Source: Stenotrophomonas indicatrix
GTDB lineage: Bacteria; Pseudomonadota; Gammaproteobacteria; Xanthomonadales; Xanthomonadaceae
Length of the DNA stretch: 64,000 nt
Assembly (NCBI RefSeq): GCF_002750975.1
Contig: NZ_PEJS01000001.1
Span: 3,410,001 to 3,474,000, forward strand
Direction of reading: 5' to 3'
The notes under the pieces were generated by a model. It was not told the DNA's origin. It saw only the letters and a program-made list of their open reading frames with translations, and ran no database searches. A program made the translations under genes and the position numbers. Shown here piece after piece: positions 1 to 8,324 of this stretch. The number at the start of each line of letters is the position of its first letter. The stretch's first letter is position 1.

Positions 1-117
1 CGCCAGTGCCGGCAGGGTGGCTGCCATCAGCAGCGAGCCTACGATGGCCGATGCGAGCGGGGAAGGCAGGAAGGAACGACGGAGAGAGGTGGAGCGATAC
101 GACGTTGCAGCAGTCAT
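1..117 (-). CDS. Exported protein, N-terminal fragment only
   Basis: Only the first 39 codons lie in the window; the gene continues beyond base 1. Reading leftward from the ATG at 117, the product opens with a polar arginine-containing stretch (SLRRSF), then a hydrophobic run ending in the signal-peptidase-I-like motif ALPALA-type (residues about 34-39, LPALA). This is a Sec signal peptide. A purine-rich AAGGA lies about 11 bases before the ATG. Xanthomonad TonB-dependent receptors and other outer-membrane proteins often begin this way, but nothing in the fragment identifies the mature protein. It is divergent from the amidohydrolase pair at 373. Confidence 0.6.
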   Translation of the reverse strand, partial: MTAATSYRSTSLRRSFLPSPLASAIVGSLLMAATLPALA

Positions 118-372
118 CGGGGATTACGTCCTTGATTCCATGGATTGTTTCAGGTGCTGCTCCCTCATGGAGCTGTGTGGGAACACCTGCGCGGCGAGAC
201 AGCGCGCGCTCACCCGCATGACGCTATCGGCGGGCGTCACGAGAACTTAATACATTTTTCACATACTTGATGTCGGAAAAGTCCCTACTGCGCCCCTGCC
301 CAACGTCACTTGGCAAACCGCCGCCGTCCCGGCTAGCGTCGGTGGGTTGAACACGCTGCCAAGGGGATCTGC
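118..372. other. Divergent intergenic region upstream of the amidohydrolase operon
   Basis: This 255-base gap separates two divergently read genes and must hold both promoters. It has an AT-richer patch around 245-275 that is the best candidate for promoter elements, and an AAGGGG ribosome-binding site at 361-366 just before the ATG at 373. I see no convincing inverted repeat or terminator in it. Confidence 0.4.
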
Positions 373-1782
373 ATGACATCGACGTTGTTGCGCGCCGGGT
401 TGGGTCTGGCGCTGGTATCGCTGAGCACGGCGCCGGCCGTGGGCGCTTCGCGCTTCGTGGCCGATCCCTACCCGAGCACCTACCAGGCGCACCCCGATGG
501 GCCGCTGCTGATCCAGAACGCAACGGTGCTGACCGGCACCGGCCAGCGCCTCGACAACGCCGATGTGCTGCTGCGCGATGGCCGCATCGTCGCCGTCGGC
601 GATGCGCTGCAGGTCGATGCCAGCGTCACCCGCATCAACGCCGACGGCAAGTGGGTGACGCCCGGCCTGATCGACGTGCACTCGCACCTGGGCGTCTATC
701 CCAGCCCCGGTGTCGGCGCGCACAGCGACGGCAACGAGATGACCGCGCCGGTCACCGCCAACGTCTGGGCCGAGCATTCGGTATGGCCGCAGGACCCCGG
801 TTTCCAGGCGGCACTGGCAGGCGGAGTGACCAGCATGCAGGTGCTGCCCGGCTCGGCCAACCTGGTCGGTGGCCGCGGCGTAACGCTGAAGAACGTGCCT
901 GCCACCACCTACCAGGCGATGAAGTTCCCCGGCGCGCCGTGGGGCCTGAAGATGGCCTGCGGCGAAAACCCCAAGCGCGTCTACGGTGGCGGCAAGGGCG
1001 TGGCACCTGCAACGCGGATGGGCAACGTGGCCGGTTACCGCGCAGCCTTCATCGACGCGGCCGACTACATCGCCAAGAACAAGCCGAAGCCGGCCAAGCG
1101 CAAGGGCTGGTTCGGCAGCGACAAGGGCGACAGCGCCGGTGATGCCGGCGGCAAGCGCGACCTCAAGCTGGATACGCTCGCCGGTGCGATCCAGGGCGAT
1201 ATCCGCGTGCACATCCACTGCTATCGCGCCGATGAAATGGCCACCATGCTCGACCTGTCCAAGGAATTCGGCTTCAAGGTGGCCGCCTTCCACCACGGCG
1301 TGGAGGCCTACAAACTAGCAGACCGGCTGGCGGCCGAAGGCGTGTGCGGGGCACTGTGGGCCGACTGGTGGGGCTTCAAGATGGAAGCCTTCGACGGCAT
1401 CGCCGAGAACATCGCGCTGGTCGACCGGCCGAAGAACAGCTGCGCCATCGTCCACTCCGACTCGCCCGAGGGCATCCAGCGCCTGAACCAGGAAGCAGCC
1501 AAGGTGATGGCCGCCGCGCGCCGCGCGCACATGCCGGAGATCGCGCCGGAACGCGCGATCACCTGGATGACCGCCAACGCCGCCAAGGCGCTGGGCATCG
1601 AGGCGCAGACCGGCACGCTGGAGGCCGGAAAGATGGCCGACGTGGTGATCTGGAACGGCAATCCCTTCAGTTCGTATGCACTGGCCGAACAGGTGTTCGT
1701 CGACGGCCGCCGTGTGTACGACCGCAGCACGCCACCGGCAACGCCGCGGTCGGATTTCCAGCTTGGACAGGAGTTGCGCTGA
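373..1782 (+). CDS. Secreted metal-dependent amidohydrolase
   Basis: A 469-residue member of the amidohydrolase superfamily (imidazolonepropionase/dipeptidase-like branch). Residues 1-25 form a signal peptide, so it should act in the periplasm. The metal-binding HxH motif is at 103-105 (IDVHSHLG), followed by the later ligand motifs VHIHC, AFHHGVEAY and the aspartate motif VHSDS, all of which are intact. The C-terminal strand GTLEAGKMADVVIWNGNP is the typical closing motif. The start is fixed by AAGGGG six bases upstream. Its stop overlaps the start of the next gene (TGATG), so the two are translationally coupled. Substrate is unknown; peptide or cyclic amide hydrolysis is an inference from the superfamily. 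Confidence 0.88.
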   Translation: MTSTLLRAGLGLALVSLSTAPAVGASRFVADPYPSTYQAHPDGPLLIQNATVLTGTGQRLDNADVLLRDGRIVAVGDALQVDASVTRINADGKWVTPGLIDVHSHLGVYPSPGVGAHSDGNEMTAPVTANVWAEHSVWPQDPGFQAALAGGVTSMQVLPGSANLVGGRGVTLKNVPATTYQAMKFPGAPWGLKMACGENPKRVYGGGKGVAPATRMGNVAGYRAAFIDAADYIAKNKPKPAKRKGWFGSDKGDSAGDAGGKRDLKLDTLAGAIQGDIRVHIHCYRADEMATMLDLSKEFGFKVAAFHHGVEAYKLADRLAAEGVCGALWADWWGFKMEAFDGIAENIALVDRPKNSCAIVHSDSPEGIQRLNQEAAKVMAAARRAHMPEIAPERAITWMTANAAKALGIEAQTGTLEAGKMADVVIWNGNPFSSYALAEQVFVDGRRVYDRSTPPATPRSDFQLGQELR

Positions 1783-3044
1783 TGGGCATGTTGAACAAGC
1801 GCCGCCGGGCATGGCCCGGCGCTACCTTGGTTGCGCTGTTGGTGATGACAACCGCAGCCTCGGCGCAGGACCTGCTGGTGCGCGGTGCGACCGTCGCTAC
1901 CGCCAGCGCACGTGGCAACGTGGAAGATGCCGATGTGCTGGTGCAGGGCGGCATCATCCGTGCGGTGGGCCGGGGCCTGTCCGCACCGGCCGGTGTGCCG
2001 GTGGTCGAAGCCAAGGGACGCATGCTGACCCCTGCCCTGTTCGGTGGCATCACCGAGATCGGCATCGAGGAGGTATCCGGTGAATCAAGCACGGTCGACA
2101 GCGCCCTGAAGATCGGCGAGCAGCCGCTGCGCCCGGAGTTCGACGTGACACTGGCCTATAACCCGGCGTCCGTGCTGATTCCGGTGGCGCGCCTGGACGG
2201 CATCGGCTTCACTGCGCTGGGCGCGGCCACCGGCGGTGGCTTCGTCGCCGGCCAGGGCGGCGTGGTGCGTTTCGATGGCAGTGCCGACCCGATCGGCCCG
2301 CGCGCGCTGTTCCTGCGCCTGGGTGCTGCAGCATCTGAACTGACCGGTCAATCGCGCGCGGCGCAGTGGATGCTGCTGCAGCAGATGGTGGACGAGGCAC
2401 GCGGCCAGGTGGCCGCCGACTCGCCGCATGCGCTGCTGACCCCGGCCGGCCGCCGCACGCTCGCCCGCTATCTGTCCGGGCAGGGCCGCATCGTGGTGGA
2501 AGTGGACCGCGCGGCCGACATCCGCCAGCTGCTGCGCTGGGCGGCCCGCGAGAAGGTGAAGATCGCCATTGCCGGCGGTGCCGAGGCCTGGCAGCTGGCG
2601 CCGGAACTGGCAGCAGCCAGGGTGCCGGTATTCGTGGACGCGCTGGGCAACCTGCCGACGACCTTCGACCAGATCGGCGCCACCCTGGAAAACGCCGCGC
2701 GGTTGCGGCGCGCGGGCGTACCGGTGGCCTTCGCCCAGCGCGATGACGCCTCGCACAATGCACGCAAGATGCGCCAGCTGGCCGGCAACGCGGTGGCCAA
2801 TGGCCTGCCCTGGGCCGACGGCCTGGCCGGGTTGACCCGGGTGCCGGCCGAGGTGCTGGGCGTGGCCGACCAGATCGGCAGCATCGAGCCGGGCAAGCGT
2901 GCCGACCTGGTGCTGTGGGAAGGCGATCCGCTGGATGTGGCGCACTATGCCGAGCAGGTCTGGCTGGGCGGCCGCGCGATGCCGATGCGCTCGCGCCAGA
3001 CCGAACTGCGCGACCGCTACCTGCAGCGCAACGCGCAGCCCTGA
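1782..3044 (+). CDS. Secreted amidohydrolase paralogue lacking the metal ligands
   Basis: A 420-residue protein homologous to its upstream partner. The ATG at 1782 shares one base with the preceding stop codon. Residues 1-28 make a signal peptide (basic MLNKRRR, hydrophobic core, ASA-QD cleavage site), and part of it is encoded by a GTAG-type palindrome. Aligned by eye with the upstream enzyme, every metal-binding position is changed: HxH becomes LFGG, VHIHC becomes VVEVD, AFHHGVEAY becomes AIAGGAEAW, and VHSDS becomes AQRDD, while the fold-defining segment GSIEPGKRADLVLWEGDP is kept. It is therefore probably a non-catalytic partner subunit or a protein with another role. Confidence 0.85.
   Translation: MGMLNKRRRAWPGATLVALLVMTTAASAQDLLVRGATVATASARGNVEDADVLVQGGIIRAVGRGLSAPAGVPVVEAKGRMLTPALFGGITEIGIEEVSGESSTVDSALKIGEQPLRPEFDVTLAYNPASVLIPVARLDGIGFTALGAATGGGFVAGQGGVVRFDGSADPIGPRALFLRLGAAASELTGQSRAAQWMLLQQMVDEARGQVAADSPHALLTPAGRRTLARYLSGQGRIVVEVDRAADIRQLLRWAAREKVKIAIAGGAEAWQLAPELAAARVPVFVDALGNLPTTFDQIGATLENAARLRRAGVPVAFAQRDDASHNARKMRQLAGNAVANGLPWADGLAGLTRVPAEVLGVADQIGSIEPGKRADLVLWEGDPLDVAHYAEQVWLGGRAMPMRSRQTELRDRYLQRNAQP
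1798..1826 (+). repeat. GTAG-type REP palindrome inside a coding region
   Basis: The sequence GCCGGGCATGGCCCGGCGC followed by TACC is the same palindrome found repeatedly in intergenic DNA of this window (for example near 21750, 26540 and 30667). Here it lies within codons 7-15 of the second amidohydrolase and encodes RRAWPGAT, the n/h-region boundary of the signal peptide. Confidence 0.8.
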
Positions 3045-3063
3045 CCGTAACCAGGAGCCATCG

Positions 3064-3696
3064 ATGCCCACTCTGCGCTGGTATTTCGACTTCGTCTCGC
3101 CCTATTCCTACCTGCACTGGCAGAAGGTGAAGCAGCTGCCGCAGTTCGGGCGCATCCAACCGGTGCCCATCGCCTTTGGTGCGGTACTGCACCATCTGGG
3201 CAACCTGGGCCCGGCGGAGATCCCGGCCAAGCGCCGCTTCATGTACCGCCAGCTGCTGTGGACTGCGCAGGCCGAGGGCACCCCTCTGCGCTTCCCGCCC
3301 GGGCACCCGTTCAATCCGCTGGCGGCCCTGCGCCTGTGCCTGGCCGCCGGTGCCAGCACTGCGGCGGTGGACGTGCTGTTCGACTGGATCTGGCGCGACG
3401 GCCACGCCGGCGACACGGCCGAGGCCCTGCGCGAACCCGCCGCCCGGCTGGGTATCAGCGACGTAGAGGCGGCCATTGGCGAGCCGGCAATCAAGGAACA
3501 GCTGCGACGCAACACCGATGCGGCGATCGAGGCCGGGGTGTTCGGTGTGCCGACCCTGGCCATCGATGGGGAACTGTTCTGGGGCAACGATAGCCACCCG
3601 CTGATGGCGGCGGTGCTGGACGACCCGGGCCTGCTGGATCGCCCCGACTGGCAGCAGGCGGTGGCCCTGCCGGTGGCGGTGCAGCGCAGTCGCTGA
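3064..3696 (+). CDS. 2-hydroxychromene-2-carboxylate isomerase family (DsbA fold)
   Basis: A 210-residue cytosolic protein of the glutathione-S-transferase kappa / HCCA isomerase group. The N-terminal motif FDFVSPYSY carries the catalytic serine (S12) that replaces the cysteine of DsbA. Further on come the cis-proline loop GVFGVPT and the C-terminal LFWGNDS motif, both typical. The family performs glutathione-dependent isomerisation in aromatic degradation (NahD), but homologues are common in bacteria without that pathway, so the substrate is unknown. An AGGAGCC ribosome-binding site precedes the ATG at 3064. It lies 19 bases after the amidohydrolase pair on the same strand and may be cotranscribed. 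Confidence 0.88.
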   Translation: MPTLRWYFDFVSPYSYLHWQKVKQLPQFGRIQPVPIAFGAVLHHLGNLGPAEIPAKRRFMYRQLLWTAQAEGTPLRFPPGHPFNPLAALRLCLAAGASTAAVDVLFDWIWRDGHAGDTAEALREPAARLGISDVEAAIGEPAIKEQLRRNTDAAIEAGVFGVPTLAIDGELFWGNDSHPLMAAVLDDPGLLDRPDWQQAVALPVAVQRSR

Positions 3697-3791
3697 ACAG
3701 GGAGCGGCGCGTTTCCCTCGCGCGCCCGCCCCCGTTTTGAGATAGTTTTCACATTTCCGAACCTACAACCGCCCTGGAGGGGGAGCCGCGG

Positions 3792-4733
3792 ATGCGCATC
3801 GGAATCGTCGTCGACTCGGCCTGCGACCTGCCGCAGGACTTCATTGCCGAGCACAACATCGTGCTGCTGCCGATCACCGTGCGGATCGGCGAAGCGGTGC
3901 TCGCCGACCACCGCGACGAGCAGGCAACGCTCAGCTTCCTGCACGCGCACGTCGCCGAGCACGGCGCCGAAGCGGAGACCATCCCCTTCAGCGTCAACCA
4001 GATCCGAGACCTGTTCCTGCAACGCTTGGTGATCGACTACGACCATGTGTTCTGCATGACCATCACCAAGACCCGCAGCCCGATCCACGACAACGCACTG
4101 CAGGCCAGCTTCGCCATCCTCAACGACTACAAGCCGGTGCGGCAGGCGGCCGGCTTCAACTCGCCGTTCGCGCTGCGCGTGCTGGATACCCAGAACCTGT
4201 TCGCCGCCCAGGCGGTGACGGCGGTGGAAGCGGTGCGCCTGCGCGCCAGTGATGCCAGCGTGCAGCAGATCCGCGAGCGCCTGGAAGAACTGGCCGGCAA
4301 CGTGCACGGCTACATGGTCACCCGCGACCTGTACTACATGCGTGCCCGCGCCCGGCACAAGGGCGACCGCAGCGTCGGCCTGCTCAGCGCCGCACTGGGC
4401 AGTGCGCTGGACATCAAGCCGGTGTTGCATGGCTATCGCGGGCAGACCGGGCCGGTGGCGAAGATCAAGGGTTTCGACAATGCCGTGCTGAAGCTGTTCG
4501 GCGTGGTCGGCCGGCGCGTACGCGCCGGCCTGATGACGCCGACCGTGTGCGTCAGCTACGGCGGCGAACTGGACGAGCTGCGTGCCCTGCCCGGCTATGC
4601 GCAGATGAAGGAGGTCTGCGCCGGCCATGGCGTGACCGTGTACGAATCGGTGATGAGCCTGACCGGCATGGTCAACGTCGGCAAGGGCGCGGTCACCGTG
4701 GGTTTTGCCGATGGGCCGCATCGATTTGAATGA
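3792..4733 (+). CDS. DegV family fatty-acid-binding protein
   Basis: A 313-residue DegV/EDD-fold protein. It begins with the family signature IGIVVDSACDLP and has the lipid-pocket strands ITVRIGEAV and SLTGMVNVGKGAV near the C-terminus. DegV proteins bind long-chain fatty acids in the cytoplasm and in some bacteria hand them to fatty-acid kinase FakA; no FakA partner is visible here. The start at 3792 follows a strong GGAGGGGGAG ribosome-binding site. The gene is preceded by 95 bases of G/C-rich spacer from the isomerase and appears to have its own translation signals. Confidence 0.9.
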   Translation: MRIGIVVDSACDLPQDFIAEHNIVLLPITVRIGEAVLADHRDEQATLSFLHAHVAEHGAEAETIPFSVNQIRDLFLQRLVIDYDHVFCMTITKTRSPIHDNALQASFAILNDYKPVRQAAGFNSPFALRVLDTQNLFAAQAVTAVEAVRLRASDASVQQIRERLEELAGNVHGYMVTRDLYYMRARARHKGDRSVGLLSAALGSALDIKPVLHGYRGQTGPVAKIKGFDNAVLKLFGVVGRRVRAGLMTPTVCVSYGGELDELRALPGYAQMKEVCAGHGVTVYESVMSLTGMVNVGKGAVTVGFADGPHRFE

Positions 4734-4811
4734 AGGCCAACCGCGCTCTGGAATCTGCACATCGATTCCACCGCGCCTATGCCAGCCTAGCCGCACCTCA
4801 AGGAGATCAAC

Positions 4812-5150
4812 ATGCCTGCGCAGTACCACATCAGCCTGCCCGAACCGTCCAAGGCCCGCGGCAACGACCCCGACCTGTCTTTCCATTCGCAGGGCGCTGC
4901 CGGCTTCGCCGAAGAACTGCAGAACGCGCTGCGCAATGGCAGCCTGTTCGAGCGCTGGCGCGACAAGCAGCCGGACCCGGATGCGGTGGAGCCGCAGTGG
5001 GGGGCGACCGATCCGGAGGCCACCGTGACCGGTGAGCAGAAGGACCTGCGCATCAACCTGGTGGCCACCACCCGCATCGACAGTGACGTGTTCAAGCAGC
5101 GCCTGCGCCTGCTGGCCGGGCACCACTGGGAACTGCGCGACGTGCGCTGA
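4812..5150 (+). CDS. Conserved small soluble protein of unknown function
   Basis: A 112-residue acidic, soluble protein with no signal peptide or membrane segment. I do not recognise a domain. Visible segments are an N-terminal polar part (SLPEPSKARGNDPDLSF), an amphipathic helix (GFAEELQNALRNGSLFERWR) and a C-terminal strand/helix unit (INLVATTRIDSDVFKQRLR) ending in HHWELRDVR. An AAGGAG ribosome-binding site sits just before the ATG at 4812. It follows the DegV gene by 78 bases. Codon usage matches its neighbours, which supports a real gene. Function is not assigned. Confidence 0.75.
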   Translation: MPAQYHISLPEPSKARGNDPDLSFHSQGAAGFAEELQNALRNGSLFERWRDKQPDPDAVEPQWGATDPEATVTGEQKDLRINLVATTRIDSDVFKQRLRLLAGHHWELRDVR

Positions 5151-5161
5151 GTTCCGGCTCT

Positions 5162-5265
5162 GGTAGGCGCCAACCTTGGTTGGCGCTTTCCTGAAGGCTG
5201 CCAACCAAGGTTGGCCACTACCGGCTTCACCTTGCCGAGCTGCCGGCCAGCGGCCGGCACTACCC
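5162..5265. repeat. Cluster of GTAG-type palindromes
   Basis: Two palindromes in inverted orientation, GGTAGGCGCCAACCTTGG... and its mirror ending in CACTACC, can fold into one longer cruciform. A third palindrome of a different stem family (TGCCGGCCAGCGGCCGGCA) follows at 5241-5265. They lie immediately after the stop of the small protein and may serve as a 3' end. Confidence 0.8.
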
Positions 5266-5321
5266 GGCATCTGGGTGTGCTGGTATCGTGCCGCCGCCAA
5301 CGGTGACCGCACGGATTGCAC

Positions 5322-5720
5322 ATGGACCCCAAGCTGAAAGCGCTCATCGAGCAGACCAACCTGTCGGACCTGCTGCCGTCGGCGACTCAGGACATGGACC
5401 TGCAGCAACCGGTAGCGCCGCCGGAACCCGCAAAACCGCAGCCCGCCCGTTCCACCAACGATGCACTGCAGGTGCATTTCGGTGGTACCGACATGGTCGG
5501 CAAGCTCGCCAATGCGCCCACCAGTGGACGGATAAAGACCTTCGCCATGATCCTGCTGGGCGGGCCGACCATCGTGTTCGGCCTGCTTCTGCTGGGCATG
5601 GTCTGGACCGAGCCTGGCAAGTCGGTGGTCGCGCTGGTCTACGGCACGCTCATCGCAGCGGTGTTGATCGGTATCTGGCCCTATCTCCTGTTCCGCAAGC
5701 GCGAAAAGCCGGCGGCCTGA
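5322..5720 (+). CDS. Small membrane protein, two transmembrane helices
   Basis: A 132-residue protein starting at the ATG at 5322; a TTG two codons upstream is in frame but less likely. The first 70 residues are polar and proline-rich (a soluble N-terminal tail), followed by two hydrophobic helices at about residues 70-90 (MILLGGPTIVFGLLLLGMVW) and 100-123, and a short basic C-terminus (FRKREKPAA). Topology is probably N-in/C-in. No domain is recognised. Its last codons (GGCGGCCTGA) begin a 35-base stretch that is repeated exactly near 11540. Confidence 0.75.
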   Translation: MDPKLKALIEQTNLSDLLPSATQDMDLQQPVAPPEPAKPQPARSTNDALQVHFGGTDMVGKLANAPTSGRIKTFAMILLGGPTIVFGLLLLGMVWTEPGKSVVALVYGTLIAAVLIGIWPYLLFRKREKPAA

Positions 5721-5738
5721 CGCGGGCTGCCTGCCAGG

Positions 5739-5802
5739 GTAGTGCTGGCTGTGGCCGGCAACTCATGCAGACGGCACCTGCCGGCCAGCGGCCGGCACTA
5801 CC
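5739..5802. repeat. Pair of GTAG palindromes between convergent genes
   Basis: GTAGTGCTGGCTGTGGCCGG and the mirror CCGGCCAGCGGCCGGCACTAC form an imperfect inverted pair between the end of the small membrane protein (+) and the end of the outer-membrane factor gene (-). The position suits a shared transcription end. Confidence 0.75.
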
Positions 5803-5813
5803 CATCCTGCGCC

Positions 5814-7223
5814 TTACCAACCGCCGCCCAGTGCGCGATACAGCTCCACGCGCGCAATCGCGGCGGTCGCCTGGCTGTTGGCCAGCGCGGCCTGGTTGTC
5901 CAGCGCGATGCGCTGGGTGCTCAATACATCCAGCATGTCGACCACGCCGGCCTGGTACTGCCGACGCGCCGCACCCAGCGCCGTCTCGCTTTCATCCACC
6001 GCCACGTGCAGCTGCGCGGCACGCTGCTGTTCGGCGGCATAGCCGTCGATGGCATCGTCCACTTCATGCCAGGCCTGCAGCACGGTACGGCGGAACTGCA
6101 GGGCCGCCTGTTGCTGCTGCAGCCTGCTCAGCGCCAGGTTGGCCTTCAGGCGTCCGCCCTGGAAGATCGGCAGGCTGATCGACGGGCCGATACTGAAGCG
6201 ATGCGCGTTCCAGCCATCCAGATCATCCAGCTGCCTGGCCTGGAAACCGGCATCGCCATTCAAGGTGATGCGCGGCAGGAAGCTGGCCTTGGCCACGCCA
6301 ATTCCCGCCGTGGCAGCATGCAGCGCAGCCTCGGCACGGCGGACATCCGGGCGACGCTCGGCCAGTTCACTGGGCACGCCCACGGCCACGGTCGGCAACG
6401 CGGGCCAATCGCGACGCGCGCTCTGCAGCTGCGTATCCAGTGCCTGCGGCGGCTGTGCCAGCAGGAACGCGAGTGCATTGCGCAGCTGCGATTCGCGGTG
6501 CCGCAGCGGTGCGATGCGAGCCTGCAGCGATGCCACCTGCGCCGCCGCACTGGAGACCTGCAACGTGCTGGCCACGCCCTGGCGCTGGCGCGCTTCGGTC
6601 AGCCGCTTGATGTCGTGGGCGATGCTGAGGTTGTCCTCGGTGATGGCCAGCAGCTGGCGCGTTGCGCGCAACTGCAGGTAATCACGCGCGGTCTCGGCCA
6701 GCAGCGCGATGCGCACCGCGTGTGCATCTTCCTCAGCCATCTGCACGCGTGCGTCGGCCGCTTCCACCTGACGGCGTACGCGTCCCCACAGATCCAGTTC
6801 CCAGCTCATGCCGATGCCGGCCTGGAACAGCCCATAGTCATCGCGGCCGCCATTACCGGACGGATCGTTCAGGCCTACCTGGCTGTTGCGCGCGCGTACG
6901 CCACTGGCAGTGGCGCCGACGCTGGGCAGCCGGTCGGCCGCGGTGACGCCACGCGCGGCGCGGCTCTGCTGCACCCGGTTGGCGGCCAGCTGCAGGTCGA
7001 GATTGGCCTGTAGTACCTGCGTCGCCAGTTGCCCCAGCAGCGGATCATCGAAACCGGACCACCACCTGGCGTCGTCATCCAGCGCAGCTGAAGCCACCGC
7101 TTCGCCCTGCCACTGCGTGGGCAGTTCGGCCTGCGGGCGCACGAAGTCCGGGCCCAGCGTGCAGGCGGTCAACGCCGTGCACAGTGCCGCTGCAGCCAGT
7201 CCACGCGGGAATACGCGGATCAT
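5814..7223 (-). CDS. Outer-membrane efflux lipoprotein (NodT/OprM family)
   Basis: A 469-residue outer-membrane factor of a tripartite efflux pump. The N-terminus is a lipoprotein signal with lipobox LTAC at about residues 18-21, and the mature protein starts with the family motif CTLGPDFVRPQAELPTQW. Two repeats of long alpha-hairpins follow (QVLQANLDLQLAANR and the mirrored segment near residue 380, RRQYQAGVVDMLDVL). Its start codon overlaps the stop of the HlyD gene (ATGA), so the pump genes are coupled. It would form the channel through which the MFS/HlyD pair discharges substrates outside the cell. Confidence 0.93.
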   Translation of the reverse strand: MIRVFPRGLAAAALCTALTACTLGPDFVRPQAELPTQWQGEAVASAALDDDARWWSGFDDPLLGQLATQVLQANLDLQLAANRVQQSRAARGVTAADRLPSVGATASGVRARNSQVGLNDPSGNGGRDDYGLFQAGIGMSWELDLWGRVRRQVEAADARVQMAEEDAHAVRIALLAETARDYLQLRATRQLLAITEDNLSIAHDIKRLTEARQRQGVASTLQVSSAAAQVASLQARIAPLRHRESQLRNALAFLLAQPPQALDTQLQSARRDWPALPTVAVGVPSELAERRPDVRRAEAALHAATAGIGVAKASFLPRITLNGDAGFQARQLDDLDGWNAHRFSIGPSISLPIFQGGRLKANLALSRLQQQQAALQFRRTVLQAWHEVDDAIDGYAAEQQRAAQLHVAVDESETALGAARRQYQAGVVDMLDVLSTQRIALDNQAALANSQATAAIARVELYRALGGGW

Positions 7224-8302
7224 GCGCCTTCCCCGCCCGTGCGGTGCCGCTCGCGCTGTGCACTCTGCACCCGCTGCGGACGCTGCAGATCCACGCTGGC
7301 TTCCACCGACATGCCGGCCCGCAGTTGGCCCAGCAATGCCTGCTCCGGCTCCAGCACGATCTTCACTGGAATGCGCTGCACCACCTTGGTGAAGTTGCCG
7401 GTCGCGTTTTCCGGCGCCACCGCGGCGAACGTCACGCCAGTGGCCGGGGCGATGCTGTCGATATGGCCGCGCAGCCGCGTGCCGGGAAATACATCCACCG
7501 TCAGTTCGACCTGCTGCCCCGGCTGCATGCGGGTCATCTGCGTTTCCTGGAAGTTGGCGACCACGAAGGCGCGCTGCAGCGGCACCACCGCGGCCACCGG
7601 CGTGCCCGGGGTCAGGTAGGCGCCGACGCGCACTGCGCGGCGTCCCACCACGCCATCGATCGGTGCACGCAGCTCGGTGTGCGAAAGATCCAGTTCGGCG
7701 CGCGCCTGTGCGGCTTCGGCGCGCTGCACGGCCGCCTGTGCGGCCTGCACCCCGGCAGCGAGGATGTCGGTGCGCTGGCGTGCGGTCGACAACGCGGCCT
7801 GTCCCTGTTGCAGATGTGCACTGGCCACGGCCTGCTTCGACTGCGCCTGCTGCGCGTTCTGCACGGTACCGGCACCGTCGCGGGCCAGCTCGCGGTAACG
7901 CTGCTGGTCGGCGCTGGCCAGGGTCAGTTCGGCGCGGCTGACATCCATACTCGCCTGGGCGTGTTCGATCAGCGAGCCCTGCTGTGCCAGCGCCGCCTGC
8001 GCGTTGGCCAGCTGCGCGCGCGCATTGGCCAGGTCGGCGCGGGCGGCCAGCAACGCGACCTGGTAGTCGCGGTCATCGATGCGGGCCAGCACGTCACCGG
8101 CCTTCACCGCCTGGTTGTCTTCCACGTTCACCGCGCTGACGAAGCCGGCGATCTTCGGTGCGACCACGGTGTAGTCGGCGACCACATAGGCGTTGTTGGT
8201 GGTCTGGTGGCGGCCATCGCGCAGCAGCAGCCAGGCACCACCGGCCAGAAGCAGTACGCCCAGGCCGAGGCCGGCGTTGAGATACGTTCGATTGATTGTC
8301 AT
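7220..8302 (-). CDS. HlyD/EmrA-type membrane fusion protein
   Basis: A 360-residue periplasmic adaptor. It has one N-terminal membrane anchor (about residues 10-28, GLGLGVLLLAGGAWLLL), the biotinyl-lipoyl motif VVAPKIAGFVSAVNVEDNQ, a long alanine/glutamine-rich coiled-coil hairpin (residues about 90-200), the second lipoyl half LRAPIDGVVGRR and a beta-barrel domain. This is the EmrA layout used with MFS pumps. The ATG at 8302 is preceded by AGGAACTCCCCC; a longer upstream reading lacks a ribosome-binding site. It lies 22 bases after the MFS gene and overlaps the outer-membrane factor gene by four bases. Confidence 0.92.
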   Translation of the reverse strand: MTINRTYLNAGLGLGVLLLAGGAWLLLRDGRHQTTNNAYVVADYTVVAPKIAGFVSAVNVEDNQAVKAGDVLARIDDRDYQVALLAARADLANARAQLANAQAALAQQGSLIEHAQASMDVSRAELTLASADQQRYRELARDGAGTVQNAQQAQSKQAVASAHLQQGQAALSTARQRTDILAAGVQAAQAAVQRAEAAQARAELDLSHTELRAPIDGVVGRRAVRVGAYLTPGTPVAAVVPLQRAFVVANFQETQMTRMQPGQQVELTVDVFPGTRLRGHIDSIAPATGVTFAAVAPENATGNFTKVVQRIPVKIVLEPEQALLGQLRAGMSVEASVDLQRPQRVQSAQRERHRTGGEGA

Positions 8303-8324
8303 GGGGGAGTTCCTGCGAAGGGGA

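Noticed and set aside
3108..5477. A 789-codon open frame antisense to the isomerase, DegV and small-protein genes
   Set aside because: It overlaps three genes with clear family motifs and ribosome-binding sites.
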